A DNA stretch of 64,000 bases. Origin: Variibacter gotjawalensis (lineage in GTDB: Bacteria > Pseudomonadota > Alphaproteobacteria > Rhizobiales > Xanthobacteraceae). Positions within the stretch are counted from its first letter, which is position 1. The number at the start of each line of letters is the position of its first letter. Position numbers and translations under genes: made by a program. The stretch lies in NCBI RefSeq assembly GCF_002355335.1, contig NZ_AP014946.1, positions 1,503,501 to 1,567,500 of the forward strand, read 5' to 3'. Of this stretch, positions 28,638-38,100 are shown in pieces. Under the pieces are notes generated by a model. It was not told the origin of the DNA. It ran no database searches and saw only the letters and a list, made by a program, of their open reading frames with translations.

Positions 28638-29603
28638 TCAGTTCGTCTTCAGGCCGAGATCCTGCACCAGCTTCTTGGCTTCCTCGACCTGCTCGGCCGC
28701 GTGCTTCTGATACTGCTCGGTGTTCAGGTAGAAGAGCTCCTGGTCGAACTTGTCGAGCGCGGCTTTGTAGCTCGGCTCCTGCAGGCCCTTCGCGAAAGCG
28801 TCGTGCAGTACCTTCACGATCTTCGGGTCCATGCCTTTCGGCCCCGCGACGCCATACGGCGAGTTGGCGACAAGCTCGATGCCTTGATCTTTCAGCACCG
28901 GAACGTCCGGCCAGTTCTTTGAGCGCGTCGCGCCCCACGTCACCAGCAGGCGCAATTCGCCGGCGTTGACGAGCGGGCCCCAGCCGGTCGAGTCGGCGAC
29001 GGCGTGAACGTGGCCTCCGAGCACGGCGGCGTTCGTCTCGGCGCCACCCTTGAACGGAACCTGCGTCCACTTGATGCCGCCCGCCTGCTTGGCGATCTGT
29101 TCCATGCCGATATGCAGGGAGGTGCCGGTGCCGGGCGTGCCGTATTTGATCTTGCCAGGGTTCGCCTTAGCGTCGGCGAGGAACTCCTTGAAGTCCTTCC
29201 ACGGCGCATCTTTCTTCACGACGACACCGAACGTATAGCCGGTGAGGCCCGCGATGAAGGTGAAGTCCTTGGTCGGGTCGAAGGTGGTCTTCGTCATGTA
29301 GGGCAGGCGAAAGACCGTGATCGGCATCTGCGCGATCGTGTAGCCGTCCGGCTTCGCGGTCGCCGCCATCTGTGCCGGCCCGAGCGTGCCGGACGCACCC
29401 GGGCGATTTTCGACGACGAGCGGCTGGCCGAGATGCTTCTGCGTCGCTTCGGCGAGCGCGCGCATCACGAGATCGGACGAGCCGCCGGCCGGCCACGGCA
29501 CGATGAAGGTCACGGGCTTGGTCGGATAATTTTGCGCATGCGCAGGTGCAGCAAGCGCGGCGGCGAGCGCGACGGTCGCCAAAGCGAAATGACGGCGGTT
29601 CAT
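28638..29603 (-). CDS. tctC: Tripartite tricarboxylate transporter substrate-binding protein (Bug family)
   Basis: Periplasmic receptor of the adjacent TctAB permease; 321 residues from ATG 29603, which has AGGAGGGAA upstream. The signal peptide MNRRHFALATVALAAALAAPAHA is cut before QNYPTKPVTFIVPWPAGGSSD, the standard Bug N-terminus. VVENRPGASGTLG near 67 contributes to ligand binding in the family. It is the only one of three Bug receptors in the window with its permease beside it. Ligand unknown. Confidence 0.93.
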   Translation of the reverse strand: MNRRHFALATVALAAALAAPAHAQNYPTKPVTFIVPWPAGGSSDLVMRALAEATQKHLGQPLVVENRPGASGTLGPAQMAATAKPDGYTIAQMPITVFRLPYMTKTTFDPTKDFTFIAGLTGYTFGVVVKKDAPWKDFKEFLADAKANPGKIKYGTPGTGTSLHIGMEQIAKQAGGIKWTQVPFKGGAETNAAVLGGHVHAVADSTGWGPLVNAGELRLLVTWGATRSKNWPDVPVLKDQGIELVANSPYGVAGPKGMDPKIVKVLHDAFAKGLQEPSYKAALDKFDQELFYLNTEQYQKHAAEQVEEAKKLVQDLGLKTN

Positions 29604-29893
29604 GTTCCCTCCTGTTTTTATTCTCTGCGCCGATATTCGGCGATGCGGCGTGCGTGCACAACCCGTAACGCGTTGTCCGCGGTTCATATTTTCGCCAGAG
29701 GCCGTTTCGGCGCGCGAAACGGCACAGGCAAATTCTTCTCCGCGCGCGGCGCAGCGTGATGACGTTTGCTCGCCCGCATGTTGCGCCACGACGGTGTCGT
29801 TGCTTTCTTTTAAAGGGCTATGTTCTTTTTTCTGCCGAGGAGTAAGGTTCGCGCAAAGCCGTCGGAAGCGGCTGGCAATAAGAGGAGACGGCG

Positions 29894-31003
29894 ATGACGT
29901 TCGGCCGACGCGAATTCCTCAAAGGTTCTGCCGCACTTGGCGGCGCCGCGTTAGCGGGTGGTTTTACGTGTATCGAGATCGCGGATGCTGCACCGATCGA
30001 GGTGCCGACAATCGACAAGCTGACGATGCGCGTGCTCGTCGATTCAAGTCACGATCAGTTTCTGCGTCCCGCCGAAGTGCAGGGCGTCAAGCATCTGCCG
30101 CCGGGTTCCGGCCGCGGCCCGGATTATCGCCTCACGCTGCACAATCAATGGGGTCTCTCGCTTTTCCTCGACTCCGTGCGCGGCGACGACGCGAAGACGA
30201 TCATGCTCGATTTCGGCTACACGCCTGAAGCGCTGTTCAACAACATCGATCTCCTCAAAGTCGACATCAAGAGAATCGGCGCGCTCATCGTGAGCCACGG
30301 TCACTACGATCACTTCGGCGGCCTTGCCGGCTTCCTCAATAAGTATCGCAGCGCGCTGCCCGCGGACCTGAAGCTCTATGCGGGCGGCGAGGATAATTTC
30401 TGTCATCGCTTCACGGGGTCGGCCAATCAGCTGCTCGACTTCGGCGTGCTCGATCGCCGCGATCTCGTCGCGCACAAAGTGACGACGGTGCTCGCCGAGA
30501 ATCCGACAGTCGTGTCGGGTCATGCCTTTACGACCGGCAAGATCGCGCGCCGTTCCGTCGAACGCGTGCTGCCGAACACGCAGGTGAAGTTCGAGATCAA
30601 GGACGGCCTCGGCTGCGATGCGAGCCACTACACGGCGGCCGAACTGCAAGGCAAAGTCGTGCCGGACGAGCACATCCACGAGCACGCGACGTGCTTCAAT
30701 ATCAAAGACAAGGGTCTCGTGGTGATCTCGTCCTGCGGTCATGCCGGCATCGTCAATTCGGTGCTGCAGGCGCAGGAAGTGTCCGGGATCAAGAAGGTGC
30801 ACGCGATCGTCGGCGGATTCCATCTCGGCCCGGCTCCGCCGGATTACCTCAAGAGTATCGTTGCCGAGATCAGGAAGCTGGAACCGGACGTTGTCATCCC
30901 GATGCACTGCTCAGGCGGTAATTTCGTTCGTGAAGTGCAGGCGCAGATGCCGGGCAATGTGCTGCCCTCGACGACCGGCAGCCAGTTCACGTTCGGCGCG
31001 TGA
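29894..31003 (+). CDS. Tat-exported MBL-fold metallohydrolase
   Basis: 369 residues with a twin-arginine signal at the very start (GRREFLKGSAALGGAALAGG) and an AGAGGAGA ribosome site. The metal motif VSHGHYDH is at 133-140; further ligands are seen in SCGHAG near 280 and in PMHCSGG near 341. The layout resembles the archaeal/bacterial group annotated as dihydropterin-methyl-ribofuranosylaminobenzene-phosphate synthase-like MBL proteins, but export makes that name doubtful. Likely a periplasmic Zn hydrolase of unknown substrate. The SCO gene follows, with a palindromic repeat between them. Confidence 0.87.
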   Translation: MTFGRREFLKGSAALGGAALAGGFTCIEIADAAPIEVPTIDKLTMRVLVDSSHDQFLRPAEVQGVKHLPPGSGRGPDYRLTLHNQWGLSLFLDSVRGDDAKTIMLDFGYTPEALFNNIDLLKVDIKRIGALIVSHGHYDHFGGLAGFLNKYRSALPADLKLYAGGEDNFCHRFTGSANQLLDFGVLDRRDLVAHKVTTVLAENPTVVSGHAFTTGKIARRSVERVLPNTQVKFEIKDGLGCDASHYTAAELQGKVVPDEHIHEHATCFNIKDKGLVVISSCGHAGIVNSVLQAQEVSGIKKVHAIVGGFHLGPAPPDYLKSIVAEIRKLEPDVVIPMHCSGGNFVREVQAQMPGNVLPSTTGSQFTFGA

Positions 31004-31030
31004 CGCTGCCACGCAGACCAATATCTCGTT

Positions 31031-31120
31031 CGTCATGGCCCGCTTCATGCGGGCCATCCACGACTTACTGTGGGGCGAATAAGAAAGACGTGGATGGCCC
31101 GGACAAGCCGGGCCATGACG
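31031..31120. repeat. GTCATGGCCC palindromic repeat, copy 2
   Basis: CGTCATGGCCCGC...GCGGGCCATCCACGACTTA on the left and AAGACGTGGATGGCCCGG...CCGGGCCATGACG on the right, the same unit as at 16624. It occupies the start region of the SCO gene, so any upstream start would translate repeat sequence. Confidence 0.75.
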
Positions 31121-31737
31121 GGATTCCAATCTTACGCGTCTGCTTGCTTGGCGTTGTTACAGCGTTGCTCTGGCTGACGCCGGCCCACGCCCAAGACGCC
31201 TCCACCCGCACGGCGGCCGAACTCATGGACGCCGTGATGTGGGGCAAGGAGCCGATCGGCGGTCCGTTCAAACTCATCGACACCGAAGGGCGCGAGCGCA
31301 CGAACGACGAATTCCGCGGGCGCCTGATGCTCGTCTATTTCGGCTTCACGTCATGCCCGGACATTTGCCCGACCGATCTGCAGGCCATGGGTCTCGCGCT
31401 CGACGGTCTCGGCGAAGCGGCGGGCGGCGTGCAGCCGATTTTCGTCACGCTCGATCCCGAGCGCGACAGCCGCGAATACCTCGCCGAATACGTCAAGATG
31501 TTCCACCCGAAGCTCATCGGGCTCACCGGCGATAAGACCGCGATTGCGGCCGCGGCGGCCGCGTATCGCGTCTATCACGCGAAGACGCAGACCGGAGATG
31601 GGCTCGGCTACACGATCGATCACTCGTCGTTCGTCTATCTGATGGGACGAAACGGCGAGTATCTCGGCATCTTCCCGCCCGGAACACCGCCGGAGCGCAT
31701 GGTCGCGGCGATCAAGTCCCAACTGACGGCGCGCTAG
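31090..31737 (+). CDS. SCO1/SenC family copper chaperone
   Basis: Thioredoxin-fold, membrane-associated or periplasmic protein for copper delivery to the CuA site of cytochrome oxidase. YFGFTSCPDICPTDL carries the CxxxC pair, and the distal ligand His is in YTIDHSSFVYLM. The hydrophobic signal or anchor VCLLGVVTALLWLTPAHA precedes the domain. The start is uncertain: the frame is open from GTG 31000, but bases 31031-31120 are a palindromic repeat, so I chose GTG 31090 (215 residues). No oxidase genes are nearby. Confidence 0.82.
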   Translation: MDGPDKPGHDGIPILRVCLLGVVTALLWLTPAHAQDASTRTAAELMDAVMWGKEPIGGPFKLIDTEGRERTNDEFRGRLMLVYFGFTSCPDICPTDLQAMGLALDGLGEAAGGVQPIFVTLDPERDSREYLAEYVKMFHPKLIGLTGDKTAIAAAAAAYRVYHAKTQTGDGLGYTIDHSSFVYLMGRNGEYLGIFPPGTPPERMVAAIKSQLTAR

Positions 31738-31809
31738 GATGGCCAAGCAACCAGACTAGCCATCGCGGGTTTGATGCGGCATACCTGACCGCAAGAAGCC
31801 GGGGGCGTC

Positions 31810-33633
31810 ATGTCGTTGTTCCGAGTTTACCTGCGTGTGCTCGACATGCTGGGCAGCGACAAGCGGCTCGGCTGGTTCCTCGCGCTCGGCAACGTGTTGC
31901 TCGCGATCGCGCAATTCGCCGAACCCGTTCTGTTCGGCCGCATCGTCGATGCGTTGTCCAAATCCCAAGCCGGTACGACGAAGCTCGAGTGGGGCGGCCT
32001 GACGCCGCTGCTCGCGATGTGGGTCGGCTTCGGCCTCTTCACCATCGTCTGCTCGACCTGGGTTTCGCTGCAGGCAGATCGGTTGTCGCATCGCCGCCGC
32101 CAAGCGGTGCTGACGGACTATTTTGAGCACGTGCTGCAGTTGCCGCTCGCCTATCATGGCCAGACTCATTCGGGCCGCTTGATGAAGGTGATGCTGCAAG
32201 GCACCGATTCGCTTTGGCAGCTGTGGATCGCATTTTTCCGTGAGCATTTCGCCGCCTTCATCGCGGTGCTCGTGCTGATGCCCTTGTCGCTCTTCATCAA
32301 CTGGCGGCTCGGCTGCTTGCTGATTATTCTTTGCGTCATCTTCGCTGCACTCACCGCGATGGTGGTGAGCAAGACGCATGCGATGCAGACCGACGTCGAA
32401 GGACATTACTCGGCTCTCGCCGAACGCGCGTCCGACACGCTCGGCAACGTCGCGCTGGTGCAGAGCTACGCGCGCATCGAGCAAGAGGTGCAGGACCTGC
32501 GCAATCTCGCCGGCCAGCTGCTCTCCGCGCAGATGCCAGTGCTGTCGTGGTGGGCGGTCGTCGCGGTGGCGACCAGAGCCTCGACCACGTTGACGATTCT
32601 CGCGATCTTCGTGCTCGGCACGTGGCTGTATTTCCAGGGCCTTGCGACGGTCGGCGAGATCGTCACCTTCGTCAACTTTGCCGCGATGCTGATCTTGCGC
32701 CTCGAACAGGTCGTCAGCTTCACCAACGCGCTGTTCATGAGCGCGCCGCGTCTGCGCGAGTTCTTCGATGTCTTCGACTACGAGCCGGTGCGCGACCGCC
32801 CGGACGCCGTCGATCCGGGCCGCGTGCGCGGCCTCGTCGAATTCAAGGACGTGACCTTCTCGTACGACGGCAAGCGCCCGGCGATCGACGATGTCAGCTT
32901 CACGGTGCTGCCCGGCGACACGATTGCGCTCGTCGGCTCGACGGGTGCCGGCAAGTCGACCGCGATCGCCTTGTTGCACCGCGTTTTCGATCCGCAATCC
33001 GGCTCGGTGTCGATCGACGGCATGGACATTCGCGGCATCAAGCTCGGCGCGCTGCGCAAGAATATCGGCGTCGTGTTCCAGGAAGCGCTCGTGCTCAATC
33101 GCTCGATCGCCGACAACTTGCGCGTCGGCAAACCGGACGCGACCGACGCGCAACTCCGAGATGCCGCGGCGCGTGCGCAGGCGCTCGACTTCATCGAGCG
33201 CAACCCCGAAAAATTCAACGCCACGGTGGGTGAGCGCGGCCGCTCGCTCTCGGGCGGCGAACGCCAGCGTCTCTCGATCGCGCGCGCGCTGTTGAAAGAT
33301 CCGCCGATCCTCATCCTCGACGAAGCGACCAGCGCGCTCGACGCCCAGACCGAGGTCAAGATTCAAGCCGCGCTCGACGAGGTGATGAAAAATCGCACCA
33401 CCTTCGTCATCGCGCACCGTTTGGCGACGATCCGTAACGCGAAGCGCATTCTCGTGTTCGAGCGAGGGCGCGTCGTCGAAAGCGGCACCTTCGACGAGCT
33501 GGTTGCGCAAGAGGGCATCTTCGCGGGACTGGCGCGCGCCCAATTCATGGTCAAGCCGAAGGGCGACCAGGTCGCGGCTGCCGAAGAGCCGGTTGCTGTG
33601 GCTGATGAAGGCGGTGCGCCCGAGAAAGCTTAA
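31810..33633 (+). CDS. ndvA: Cyclic beta-glucan ABC exporter NdvA/ChvA
   Basis: Exports cyclic beta-glucans to the periplasm for osmoadaptation and, in symbionts and pathogens, host interaction; 607 residues. The N-terminus [25 protein letters not shown] and [16 protein letters not shown] near 34-50 are typical of NdvA/ChvA. Six transmembrane helices are followed by the ATPase: Walker A GSTGAGKS at 376-383, signature LSGGE at 480-484, Walker B LILDE at 501-505. The synthase gene ndvB is not adjacent. Flanked by SCO and L,D-transpeptidase genes. Confidence 0.92.
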   Translation: MSLFRVYLRVLDMLGSDKRLGWFLALGNVLLAIAQFAEPVLFGRIVDALSKSQAGTTKLEWGGLTPLLAMWVGFGLFTIVCSTWVSLQADRLSHRRRQAVLTDYFEHVLQLPLAYHGQTHSGRLMKVMLQGTDSLWQLWIAFFREHFAAFIAVLVLMPLSLFINWRLGCLLIILCVIFAALTAMVVSKTHAMQTDVEGHYSALAERASDTLGNVALVQSYARIEQEVQDLRNLAGQLLSAQMPVLSWWAVVAVATRASTTLTILAIFVLGTWLYFQGLATVGEIVTFVNFAAMLILRLEQVVSFTNALFMSAPRLREFFDVFDYEPVRDRPDAVDPGRVRGLVEFKDVTFSYDGKRPAIDDVSFTVLPGDTIALVGSTGAGKSTAIALLHRVFDPQSGSVSIDGMDIRGIKLGALRKNIGVVFQEALVLNRSIADNLRVGKPDATDAQLRDAAARAQALDFIERNPEKFNATVGERGRSLSGGERQRLSIARALLKDPPILILDEATSALDAQTEVKIQAALDEVMKNRTTFVIAHRLATIRNAKRILVFERGRVVESGTFDELVAQEGIFAGLARAQFMVKPKGDQVAAAEEPVAVADEGGAPEKA

Positions 33634-33637
33634 TCGG

Positions 33638-33662
33638 CAAGCCGCCACGTTGACGGCTTGTT
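33638..33662 (+). terminator. Possible weak terminator after ndvA
   Basis: A 7-bp stem CAAGCCG/CGGCTTG is followed only by TTAAG, five bases after the ndvA stop. The short U-run makes it a weak candidate. Confidence 0.35.
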
Positions 33663-33768
33663 AAGCAGCCGCCCAAAATATGCCGTATCGAGTCGTAGAT
33701 ATCAGTCACCGGCGTCTGCCGGCAGTGCTCGCGCGTTTCCCGATCCGTTGCTCCAGGAGCTTATCGCC

Positions 33769-34377
33769 ATGAATCGTCGGACTGCTGTGCTCGGCCTTTT
33801 GGCCGCGGCGGCCATCCCGTCAACCGCGCGCGCGCAATTTCACCGCCCGGTCGGCAATATTCCCGAGCCCACGATTGAAGAGCCGCCGATCACGATGAGC
33901 CCGCAGCTGCAATCGGGGCCGGTCGAAATGCCGTACCAGTTTCGCCGACAGCCGGTGACATATCGCACGCAGGAAGAGCCCGGCACCGTCATCATCGATA
34001 CGTCGGATCGCTACCTCTACGTCATACAGGGCAACAACCGCGCGATGCGCTACGGCATCGGCGTCGGCCGCGATGGCTTCACCTGGCAGGGTATCTTGAA
34101 GGTCTCGCGCAAAGCGGAATGGCCGGATTGGACGCCGCCGCCCGAGATGATTCAGCGCCAGCCGTATCTGCCGCGCTGGATGGCCGGCGGTCCGGGCAAC
34201 CCGATGGGCGCCCGCGCGCTTTATCTCGGCAGCACGGTCTACCGTATTCACGGCACCAACGCGCCCGACACGATCGGCCACGCGGTATCGTCCGGCTGCT
34301 TCCGTCTTGCCAATCCGGAGATCGAAGATCTCTACGAGCGCGTCGGCGTCGGCACTAAAGTCGTCGTCCAGCAGTAA
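33769..34377 (+). CDS. L,D-transpeptidase (YkuD/ErfK family)
   Basis: Periplasmic enzyme forming 3-3 peptidoglycan cross-links or attaching lipoprotein; 202 residues from ATG 33769, with CAGGAG upstream. Signal peptide NRRTAVLGLLAAAAIPSTARA, cleaved before QF. The YkuD catalytic motif is complete: H161-GTN, H171, then SSGC177FRL. GPGNPMGARALYL is near 141-153, as in the family. A start at 33658 is rejected because it precedes the signal peptide. Self-contained gene. Confidence 0.93.
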   Translation: MNRRTAVLGLLAAAAIPSTARAQFHRPVGNIPEPTIEEPPITMSPQLQSGPVEMPYQFRRQPVTYRTQEEPGTVIIDTSDRYLYVIQGNNRAMRYGIGVGRDGFTWQGILKVSRKAEWPDWTPPPEMIQRQPYLPRWMAGGPGNPMGARALYLGSTVYRIHGTNAPDTIGHAVSSGCFRLANPEIEDLYERVGVGTKVVVQQ

Positions 34378-34380
34378 CGC

Positions 34381-36555
34381 TTAAGCGACGCGCCGCTCGT
34401 CTTTCCGCAGCGTGAACTCGCCGAACACGCTCTCGGCGGGCTGCGGGTGGCTGATGAAATTGCCTTGCCCGGCCTGACAGCCGAACGCGCGCAACAATTT
34501 GTATTGGTCGATCGTCTCGATGCCTTCGCCGATGGTCGGGATGTTGAGATTGCGGCCGAGGTCGACAACCGACTTCACGATCGCGTTGCTATCGTCACGT
34601 GCGCCAAGTCCCGCAATGAATGAGCGGTCGATCTTGATGCGATCGAACGGGAAGGCACGCAGATAGCTCAGCGACGAATAGCCGGTGCCGAAATCGTCGA
34701 GCGAAATCCTGATGCCGAGCGCGCGCAACTCATGCAGTGCCGCGAAGGCGCGGTCGAGATCGCGGAGCAGCAATGCTTCTGTGATTTCGAATTCCAAGCG
34801 GAACGGCATCAAGCCGGTTTCTTCGAGAATCTTCGGCACCAGAGCCATCAACCCATGTCGCAACGCGAATTGCGCCGGCGATATGTTGACGGCGATCTTC
34901 ACATTCGGCGGCCAGCTTGCTGCCGTGCGACACGCCTCGCGCAACACCCACTCGCCGATTGGAACGATCAGCCCCGTCTCCTCCGCGAGCGGGATGAAAT
35001 CGGCCGGCATGATCAGCCCGCGCTCGGGATGGTTCCAGCGCAACAGGGCCTCGGCGCCGATGAGTTGATCGTCCTGCAGCCGCACCTGCGGCTGATAGTG
35101 GAGGACGAATTCTTGATTGCCGAGAGCGCGGCGCAAATCGTTCTCGATCGTGCGGCGCTCCAAGATCTTCCGGTTCATCGCCGGCTCGAAAAGTGCGTAA
35201 CACCCGCGCCCTTCGGCCTTCGCGCGATAGAGCGCGAGGTCGGCGCATTTCATGAGATCGTTGGCGTTTTCCGCATCGGTCGGCGCGACCGCAATGCCGA
35301 TACTCGTACAAGCATTGAGCAACTGGCCGTCGCAATCGAGCGGTTTAGCCATCGCGGCAGCGATACGTTCAGCCAGCCGAATAGCATCGTCCGGCTGATG
35401 ACCGGTTTGAATGATGGCGAACTCATCGCCGCCGAGCCGCGCGACAGTCGCGCGTTTGCCGGCGACGCGACGCAGCCGCTTGGCAAGCTCCTGCAGCAGT
35501 TTGTCGCCCGTCGGGTGCCCGAGCGTGTCGTTGACGGATTTGAAGTCGTCGAGGTCGAGACACAGGATCGCGAGAGCGCCTTGGCGCCGCCGCGCGCGTT
35601 GAAGCCCGGCATTGAGGCGGTTGAGGAACAACTTGCGGTTCGGCAAATCCGTCAGCGCGTCGTGCGTTGCCATATGCGCAACGCGCTTGTGCGCAAGCGT
35701 CGACTCGGTGACGTCCTGATAGATCGCGGTCCAGCCGCCGCCGGCGGCGCGTTGATGCGTGATGCGGATGGTGCGGCCGCTTGCCAGGGTGAATGTCGAG
35801 ACGAGCCCTTTCTCGGCATTCTTGAAAATCTTGCGCATAAACGGTCGCGGCTTGATCGATCCGAAGACCCCCGACTCGACGATGCGCGTGATGACGTCGC
35901 GAACGTCTTCCCCGCGCACCGCCTCCAGCTGCACGCCGAATAAATCCTCAAAGCGTTGGTTGATGACGAGAACACGGAAATCCTTGTCGACCATCGACAA
36001 GCCGTCCGTCATGCTATCGAGCGCATTGTTGAATTGCTGATGGCTGATCTTGAGCTCTTCGACCGCCGTCAAGTAATCGGCATCGCGCTGGCGGCGCGTT
36101 GTCACGTCTTCGATCGTGCAGATCCCTGCGCCGTTCTCGATCGGCCACACGCGATATTCGACGATCTGCCCATCCGGCAGCGCACGATCGAACTGCCAGG
36201 TTTTGCCTTTGGCAAAAGCCGCGAGCCATTTCTGATAGACCTCTTCGGCATTCTCCGGATCGATAACTCCGCGCAAGACGCCCAGTTCGTGTAGCTTGCG
36301 CAGTGGCGTGCCGGGTGGAAACTCGTCAGTCGTCGTGCGCACGATGTCGAGGAATCGCGAGGAAAGAACTTGGATGCGTTGCTCTGCATCGAACATGCAG
36401 AGACCTTGGTTGAGTTGCGCGAGCGCAGCATCCAACCGTTGGTTTGTCTCTATGAGATTGCGCGCTTGCCGACGCGCGGACGTGGCGTCCGCTTCAACGG
36501 CACGGAGTGCTGCGCGCTTGATCGGCGCGAGGGCAGTCTTTTGAAGTCGCGTCAT
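34381..36555 (-). CDS. PAS-PAS-GGDEF-EAL cyclic-di-GMP signalling protein
   Basis: 724 residues, no membrane segments. Two PAS-type sensor regions (about 40-155 and 170-285) precede a diguanylate cyclase domain with an intact GGDEF at 375-379 and a phosphodiesterase domain with EAL at 502-504 (GAEALLRW), followed by the expected FGTGYSSLSYL and DRSFI segments. Both enzyme motifs look usable, so net c-di-GMP output cannot be predicted. Coiled helices at 1-40 may mediate dimerisation. Its convergent stop lies next to the L,D-transpeptidase gene. Confidence 0.93.
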   Translation of the reverse strand: MTRLQKTALAPIKRAALRAVEADATSARRQARNLIETNQRLDAALAQLNQGLCMFDAEQRIQVLSSRFLDIVRTTTDEFPPGTPLRKLHELGVLRGVIDPENAEEVYQKWLAAFAKGKTWQFDRALPDGQIVEYRVWPIENGAGICTIEDVTTRRQRDADYLTAVEELKISHQQFNNALDSMTDGLSMVDKDFRVLVINQRFEDLFGVQLEAVRGEDVRDVITRIVESGVFGSIKPRPFMRKIFKNAEKGLVSTFTLASGRTIRITHQRAAGGGWTAIYQDVTESTLAHKRVAHMATHDALTDLPNRKLFLNRLNAGLQRARRRQGALAILCLDLDDFKSVNDTLGHPTGDKLLQELAKRLRRVAGKRATVARLGGDEFAIIQTGHQPDDAIRLAERIAAAMAKPLDCDGQLLNACTSIGIAVAPTDAENANDLMKCADLALYRAKAEGRGCYALFEPAMNRKILERRTIENDLRRALGNQEFVLHYQPQVRLQDDQLIGAEALLRWNHPERGLIMPADFIPLAEETGLIVPIGEWVLREACRTAASWPPNVKIAVNISPAQFALRHGLMALVPKILEETGLMPFRLEFEITEALLLRDLDRAFAALHELRALGIRISLDDFGTGYSSLSYLRAFPFDRIKIDRSFIAGLGARDDSNAIVKSVVDLGRNLNIPTIGEGIETIDQYKLLRAFGCQAGQGNFISHPQPAESVFGEFTLRKDERRVA

Positions 36556-36710
36556 GGAATCGTCTGTCCCGCAGATAACAATCTGGGCAGCGTTGTTCCC
36601 TCGCTTTTCCCGGTACGCGAGTATCGGGGCGCGATTACAAAAGTAATTTAAATGGATCGATCAAACTTTACGGGTCTAACAACCGCAGGTGCCGTGGTTA
36701 AGTGCGGTGG

Positions 36711-37691
36711 TTAACCGAGCTTGATGTTGCCTTCCTTCACGACAGCGGCCCATTTCGTCATCTCGGCTTGGATGAAGGCGCGGCACTCGTCCGGCGTGTT
36801 TGCCTTCGCTTCGAGGTTGAGCTCGTCGAGGCGGCTGACGATGTCCGGTTGTTTTATAACGTCATTCAATCCTGCATTGAGTTTCTGCACGATCGCAACC
36901 GGCGTGCCGGTCGGCACGAAGACGGCGTTGAATTCGTAGGCTTCAAAACCCGGCAACGTCTCGGCGACGGTCGGCACATCCGGCAAGCTCTTCAAACGCT
37001 CGCGCGCCGAATGCGCGACGGCACGCAGCGAGCCTGAGCGCACATGGCCGATCGATGCCGCGCCATTGGAGAAGAAGTATTTCACTTGGCCGCCGATGAG
37101 ATCGTTGAGCGCCGGCCCGCCGCCGCGATACGGCACGTGATTGATCGCGATGCCGGTGCGCTGGCGGAACATCTCCATCGCGAGATGTTGCACTGTGCCA
37201 TTGCCGGATGAGGCCCAGTCGAGCCCGGCCGGCGTCGCTTTTCCGATCGCGATGACGTCCGCGACGGTCTTCGCCGGCACCGCGTTGTTGACCAGCAGAA
37301 AGTTCGTCACCAGCGTCGCCAGAAAAACGGCCTGAAAGTCTTTCGCGGTATCGTAGGTGAGGTTCGGATACAGCGACGGATTGACCGAATGCGCGGTGCC
37401 GTCATGCAGGATCGTGTAGCCGTCGGGTGCCGCCTTCGCGACCGCCGCAGCCCCGATTGTGCCGCCGGCGCCGCCGCGGTTATCGATGACGAATTGCTGG
37501 CCCATTTTCTCGCCGAGCTTTTGGTAGAGGATGCGCGCCGTCGTGTCGGCGCCGCCGCCCGGCGGATAGGGGACGACGACGCGGACCGGCTTGTTCGGAT
37601 ACTCGGCCTGACCGAAGGCGACGCGGGGCAGAACGAGCGGTGCCGCGAGAGCCGCGATAACACTGCGCCGGGTCGAGCCATTTTTCTGCAT
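36711..37691 (-). CDS. Bug-family tripartite tricarboxylate receptor, orphan
   Basis: 326 residues from ATG 37691; a GTG start at 37715 adds eight residues with no signal-like features. Tat-like signal: GSTRRSVIAALAAPLVLPRVAFG, cleaved before QAEYPNKPVRVVVPYPPGGGAD. FVIDNRGGAGGTIG is near 68 and GLDWASSGNGT near 138, as in Bug proteins. No permease pair is nearby, so it must share a TctAB from elsewhere or act as a sensor. Ligand unknown. Confidence 0.9.
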   Translation of the reverse strand: MQKNGSTRRSVIAALAAPLVLPRVAFGQAEYPNKPVRVVVPYPPGGGADTTARILYQKLGEKMGQQFVIDNRGGAGGTIGAAAVAKAAPDGYTILHDGTAHSVNPSLYPNLTYDTAKDFQAVFLATLVTNFLLVNNAVPAKTVADVIAIGKATPAGLDWASSGNGTVQHLAMEMFRQRTGIAINHVPYRGGGPALNDLIGGQVKYFFSNGAASIGHVRSGSLRAVAHSARERLKSLPDVPTVAETLPGFEAYEFNAVFVPTGTPVAIVQKLNAGLNDVIKQPDIVSRLDELNLEAKANTPDECRAFIQAEMTKWAAVVKEGNIKLG

Positions 37692-37866
37692 CGCGTGTGT
37701 TGTCCTTGGGTGCACTTATTGGTTGTGGCGCAGGATAGAGCGGTCTCGCTGCGAAATGAACCCTAACGGCTCATTTACGCTACGGCGGGAATTCACGATG
37801 TGAGGAGACGGCGGGAAACGACTTGCCAAGGCGAATCGCGGTAAAGCAAGCCAAACCGCAAAGAAG

Positions 37867-38097
37867 ATGAGGCGTCCCGTGCGTCGGCCTGGCGAAAGTT
37901 GGATCGAAGATATCGCGAAGACCATTCTCGCGTTGGGCCTCTATTGTGGCGTCATCGCGGGGGCTGGTTATGCGGCCTATACGTTCTTCACGGAATTTCC
38001 GCTGCACGATAAGCCGCAGATGTCGGCTCCGGCCTCGCCGCAGAAGCAGAGCAATGCCGGCGCGTTGACGCGCCAAGCCGGCGGCCAAATCCGCTAA
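37867..38097 (+). CDS. Small membrane hypothetical protein (76 aa)
   Basis: Basic start (RRPVRRPGESW), one hydrophobic segment at about residues 18-41 (ILALGLYCGVIAGAGYAAYTFF), then a polar tail rich in Pro, Gln and Ala. Topology suggests a single-pass inner-membrane protein. AAAGAAG lies just before the ATG. It is convergent with accA, with only three bases between the stops. No family recognised; ORF length and clean topology support it moderately. Confidence 0.5.
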   Translation: MRRPVRRPGESWIEDIAKTILALGLYCGVIAGAGYAAYTFFTEFPLHDKPQMSAPASPQKQSNAGALTRQAGGQIR

Positions 38098-38100
38098 ACT

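Noticed and set aside
31756-33648. 630-residue minus-strand ORF opposite ndvA
   Set aside because: Complementary to an unmistakable NdvA gene; composition is typical of antisense GC-rich shadow.
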